Below are positions 61,106-64,000 of a DNA stretch of 64,000 nt, in pieces. A program made the position numbers and the translations under genes. Positions within the stretch are counted from its first letter, which is position 1. Every line of letters starts with the position of its first letter. The notes beneath the pieces were generated by a model that ran no database searches, was not told the origin of the DNA, and saw only the letters and a program-made list of their open reading frames with translations. Source of the DNA: 21-14-0-10-47-8 sp966211795 (lineage in GTDB: Bacteria > Bdellovibrionota > Bdellovibrionia > Bdellovibrionales > Bdellovibrionaceae); assembly GCA_966211795.1 (NCBI GenBank), contig CBIHNW010000014.1:71325-135324 (forward strand), written 5' to 3'.

Positions 61106-62560
61106 GTGATCGATAAACGCCTGGAGACCGAACTGTACGCTGTCCGCTTTGAAGAATCGATGAGATTCTTGCGGCTCTTCTTCGTCATCGGCCCAGCCCT
61201 GTACTTGTCTTTCTGGTGCGTGGATATTCTTTACGCGCCCAGCTTGAAATTTGAATTTCTCTTCATTCGATCTCTCTTTGTCTTGGCGACCTTATTGGTT
61301 TTTTGGAACCGACACCGGATTCGCAGTTTCAATCACTCGCAAATCGCCCAGATTGTCTTGACCGCGATCGGTAGCGCCGGAATTGACTGCATGATTTTTT
61401 TAACCGATGGGTCGTCTTCGGTGTACACGGCGGGTCTGAATCTGGTGGCGGTCTATTCTCTGATCTTCGCACCTTTCAACACACGGCAATTTTTTGTGGC
61501 GATGGCGCTGATCTATCTACCTTACTATGCGCTCTCCGTCGTATTTTGGTCCAGCGAAGTTTCTCCGGTGCATTTTCTGAGCTACTCGTTCTTCAATGTC
61601 GGCACGGCGATCGGACTGTCCTTGATCCGGCACCTGAAGGAAAAATCTCGAAACGATTTGATCGAAGCCAAACTGTCCTTGCAGGAAGAAGTGGTGAACC
61701 GGGAATTGATCATCGCCATCAAAGCCGAAGAAGCCGTGAGACTGTCTCGCTTGTCCTCGCAGTTTTCGCCGCAAATCGTCGAGTCCATTAAATCCGGAGT
61801 GATTGATCTGGATTCCACCGGGCACCGCACGCAAATCTGTTCAATCTTCATCGATATCGTCAACTCGACCGAACGGGTGACCCGCATCGACGAAGCCAGC
61901 GTGGACCGGGTTTTAGCCAAGTTCCTGGAAGACTCGATCAAAATTCTTTTAAAGTACGACATCACGATCGACAAATTTTTGGGCGACGGGATTCTCGGTT
62001 TTAGCAATGCCCCTTTGCAACGGTCGGACTTTGCGGAACGGGCGGTTCACGCCGCACTGGAGGTCCGAGAGAAGATCAAAAACGACCGCGAGTTTTATGA
62101 AAAAAATTGGCAGAAAGAAATGGAAATTCGTATCGGCATCGCCAAGGGCTACGCCAATGTCGGCTTTTACGGCAGCCAGCGTTTCTACCGAAGCTACACG
62201 GCCATCGGACCGGTCGTCAATCTGGCAGCCCGTCTCTGCGCCGCCGGCACCCCCGGTGAAATCGTGATCGACCACGAAACTCAGGAAAGCATCAAAGATA
62301 AATTCGAGACCGTGCCGCTCGGGAAAAAGACATTTAAAGGCTTCGAGAGCGACATCATCTTCACTTACAAAGTGAGCAAATCAAGATCGAATCATCTGAT
62401 CACCCCTGGGCTGAGCGATTGCCATCAGTGCGGCGGAATTCTCAGTCTGGAAACGAATGACCAAGGCCAGTTCATATTCATGTGCCGCTCATGTTGCATG
62501 GTGATTGATTCCACCCAAGATTCCAGCGAGCCTTCTAAAAAAGACAAGAAACCGGCTTAA
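61106..62560 (+). CDS. Membrane class III adenylate/guanylate cyclase with C-terminal zinc ribbon
   Basis: 484 residues from a GTG one base after the previous stop. Six or so membrane helices (residues ~22-175) form an integral sensor; a short coiled coil (IEAKLSLQEEVVNRELI) leads to the cyclase domain with metal Asp residues in SIFIDIVNSTERV and KFLGDGILGFSNAP and the transition-state region YTAIGPVVNLAARLCAAG (Asn and Arg present). A C-terminal CHQCGG ... CRSCC ribbon of about 40 residues may bind zinc. Purine specificity cannot be set with certainty. Coupled to the methyltransferase gene, suggesting a signal-making/signal-sensing pair. Confidence 0.88.
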   Translation: MIDKRLETELYAVRFEESMRFLRLFFVIGPALYLSFWCVDILYAPSLKFEFLFIRSLFVLATLLVFWNRHRIRSFNHSQIAQIVLTAIGSAGIDCMIFLTDGSSSVYTAGLNLVAVYSLIFAPFNTRQFFVAMALIYLPYYALSVVFWSSEVSPVHFLSYSFFNVGTAIGLSLIRHLKEKSRNDLIEAKLSLQEEVVNRELIIAIKAEEAVRLSRLSSQFSPQIVESIKSGVIDLDSTGHRTQICSIFIDIVNSTERVTRIDEASVDRVLAKFLEDSIKILLKYDITIDKFLGDGILGFSNAPLQRSDFAERAVHAALEVREKIKNDREFYEKNWQKEMEIRIGIAKGYANVGFYGSQRFYRSYTAIGPVVNLAARLCAAGTPGEIVIDHETQESIKDKFETVPLGKKTFKGFESDIIFTYKVSKSRSNHLITPGLSDCHQCGGILSLETNDQGQFIFMCRSCCMVIDSTQDSSEPSKKDKKPA

Positions 62561-62620
62561 AGCCCGGCCATCGACCAGGCCGAGCTTCAGTCGATCCGTA
62601 AAAAATCCGATAAACTTCTC

Positions 62621-63112
62621 ATGAACACGACATCTTTTAAATTCGGAATTTCATCGATGCTCCCCTTTCTCATGGCCATTTTATTTTCAAACGCAGGCTG
62701 GGCCGCGGGCGGCAGTTGTGAATACCGGGTCGAGTATCAGATCCAGCAAGGACACGAAGAGCAAGTTCTGCAAAAATTTGCGGACTGTGCCGAAAGCCAT
62801 CCCTGCGAGAATCTGCAAGGTCATAATAAGAGATTGGTTCGCGAAGGCGACACTTTGCGAATCACGCAGAAAGCTCAGCATGCCGCCGAATGCACGAAGG
62901 CCGCCGCTAACAAATGCTTTCTGGAAAAAAACGTTCTGGGTAAAAGAGTGGCCGTCACCTTTAACGGCCAAACACTTTCCACCAACGTCTGTCAGGACGT
63001 CGCGAAGAAAAGCACCAAAGCGGCTCCCGCTTACACTCAGGTCAAGACCAATCCCAAAGTCGGTGGCACGCCTGGTCCTTCCAACCGCAAACCGGCCAGC
63101 TTCAAGCGATAG
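62621..63112 (+). CDS. Exported Cys-containing protein
   Basis: 163 residues. Signal peptide ends near NAGWAAG. The mature part has about six cysteines (GSCEYRV, FADCAESHPCENL, AAECTKAAANKCFL, STNVCQDV), likely disulfide-bonded, and a basic Pro/Lys-rich C-terminus (PKVGGTPGPSNRKPASFKR). Possible distant relative of the protein at 53590. Converges on the TIGR02147 gene with 7 nt between stops. Function unknown. Confidence 0.6.
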   Translation: MNTTSFKFGISSMLPFLMAILFSNAGWAAGGSCEYRVEYQIQQGHEEQVLQKFADCAESHPCENLQGHNKRLVREGDTLRITQKAQHAAECTKAAANKCFLEKNVLGKRVAVTFNGQTLSTNVCQDVAKKSTKAAPAYTQVKTNPKVGGTPGPSNRKPASFKR

Positions 63113-63119
63113 TCCAAGA

Positions 63120-63956
63120 TCACAAGTCTTCGCCGGGCGATCCAACTTCGAAAAAATCAATCGTGTTGGCGATCAGAATTTCTTCTTTCGAAGGCGCCAC
63201 CACCTTGAGATTTTCCTGGATCAGATCGAGAATTTTATTTTTCAAAGTCGCGGCATCTGCCTTGGATATCGAATAGACCACCGAATAGTGCAGATTCTTT
63301 TGACTCTTCAAATCCAGTGACTGTTGGGCTTTCGAACGCCAATTGAGATGATGAGTGCGGATCAACACCGAATCATTCGGCAAATGCAGGTGCGCCGGCC
63401 CCATGCGAACAACACCGTTTTCCAATTTGACCAAATCAATGGATATCAGAAATTCGATCGTCTCGAGCACCTGCGCCAGCGGCAACGACAGGTAGCGCGA
63501 GATTTCCGCCGGCGTCTTTGAGGGCGCAAGCGACGCCGCCATGTGGACCGCGATGTACATCCACGAGCTATAGTACTGGGCCTGCGCTTGAATCGGAATT
63601 TCCAGCGTGGCCGCCACCCGGTTTTTGATTTGGCTTCTTGCTTCGCGAATGCCGTCGATTTTACTTTGCAGGTGAGCCTTGAAAAGTTTGTCGGTGGCGC
63701 GATGAAGTTGAACCAAGAGCTGAAAAAAATCGGACTCGTCTTGCGAATGATTGAGAAATTTCGACGCCCGAAATGCCTGCTCGGCACTGAGCTCCGCCTT
63801 TCCGGTCAACACTTGCGAGACAAAGGAATTCTGGCATTGCACGGCCTGCGCGAATCGGGTTTTAAATCCATGTCCCGCTGACTCTTGCTTAAAAAACTCT
63901 TTTAAATAGAGCTTATAGCTGTCAAATTGGAAGATATTTTTCTCTTTCATATTCAT
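63120..63956 (-). CDS. TIGR02147 family protein (putative regulator)
   Basis: 278 residues (an ATG at 63950 is equally possible). IFQFDSYKLYLKEFFKQE is the family N-terminus; RFAQAVQCQNSFVSQVLTGKAELS is HTH-like; YYSSWMYIAVHMAASL is the central block; TPAEISRYLSLPLAQVLETIEFL is the second winged-helix-like part; and the C-terminal half ends with a helical dimer-like segment. Third member in the window. Its divergent neighbour lies beyond the window end; the convergent neighbour is an exported protein. Confidence 0.82.
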   Translation of the reverse strand: MNMKEKNIFQFDSYKLYLKEFFKQESAGHGFKTRFAQAVQCQNSFVSQVLTGKAELSAEQAFRASKFLNHSQDESDFFQLLVQLHRATDKLFKAHLQSKIDGIREARSQIKNRVAATLEIPIQAQAQYYSSWMYIAVHMAASLAPSKTPAEISRYLSLPLAQVLETIEFLISIDLVKLENGVVRMGPAHLHLPNDSVLIRTHHLNWRSKAQQSLDLKSQKNLHYSVVYSISKADAATLKNKILDLIQENLKVVAPSKEEILIANTIDFFEVGSPGEDL

Positions 63957-64000
63957 ATCTTAGCATTTTTTTTAATTTTTATTTAAATTTAGTTTTATTA

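Overview
The window is one contiguous, gene-dense chromosomal stretch of moderate GC with no rRNA or tRNA gene, insertion sequence, prophage or CRISPR array that I can see. Gene content points to a Bdellovibrio-like bacterium (Bdellovibrionota). It has three TIGR02147-type regulators, a DUF4360 protein, many lineage-specific exported proteins, a lytic transglycosylase, a murein amidase, a secreted subtilase, a methyl-accepting chemotaxis protein and histidine catabolism. The taxon is an inference from families; no marker RNA is present to confirm it.

Layout. 1-11.8 kb: end of pyrC, a YciB/IspZ-like membrane protein, exported proteins, a subtilisin-like protease (minus), uppP-mscS (overlapping), a short-chain dehydrogenase, an exported coiled-coil protein, an N-acetylmuramoyl-L-alanine amidase, rph and rdgB. 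11.8-13.7 kb: an exported protein, a tandem hairpin-repeat locus resembling a CsrA-titrating RNA, a 49-residue Ser/Arg protein and a STAS protein. 13.7-19 kb: prs, rplY, pth, ychF and an amidase-signature enzyme. 19-24.7 kb: two Opp-type permeases cotranscribed with and overlapping a TPR lytic transglycosylase, divergent from radA. 24.7-38 kb: a run of exported proteins of unknown function, two TIGR02147 regulators each beside a glycine-rich exported protein, an exported kinase-fold protein, glpK and a PlsC-like acyltransferase. 38-43 kb: a pilin-like gene, hutI, a small lipoprotein candidate, a PAP2 acid phosphatase and gpmA. 43-49 kb: sucA, sucB, lpd. 49-59 kb: exported proteins, hutU, an MCP, and a def-fmt-rpe-hutH operon. 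59-64 kb: a PilZ-like/methyltransferase protein directly followed by a membrane adenylate/guanylate cyclase, then an exported protein and a third TIGR02147 regulator.

How the genes may work together. hutH, hutU and hutI carry out the first three steps of histidine breakdown toward glutamate, and 2-oxoglutarate from glutamate can enter the sucA/sucB/lpd complex encoded between them; the final hut step is not in the window. glpK would supply glycerol-3-phosphate and the PlsC-like protein may use related lipids. uppP, amidase, Slt and the permeases concern the cell wall. def, fmt, pth, rplY and ychF concern translation.

The least explained parts are non-coding: a pair of dispersed palindromic elements in opposite orientation (about 2.2 and 37.7 kb), a compound nested hairpin with 36-bp arms at 38.2 kb, the tandem hairpin array at 12.7 kb, twin near-perfect palindromes at 7.85 kb, and a strong minus-strand terminator near 8.0 kb with no gene in front of it. 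Among proteins, the TIGR02147/exported-protein pairs and the methyltransferase-cyclase operon are the best candidates for undescribed systems.
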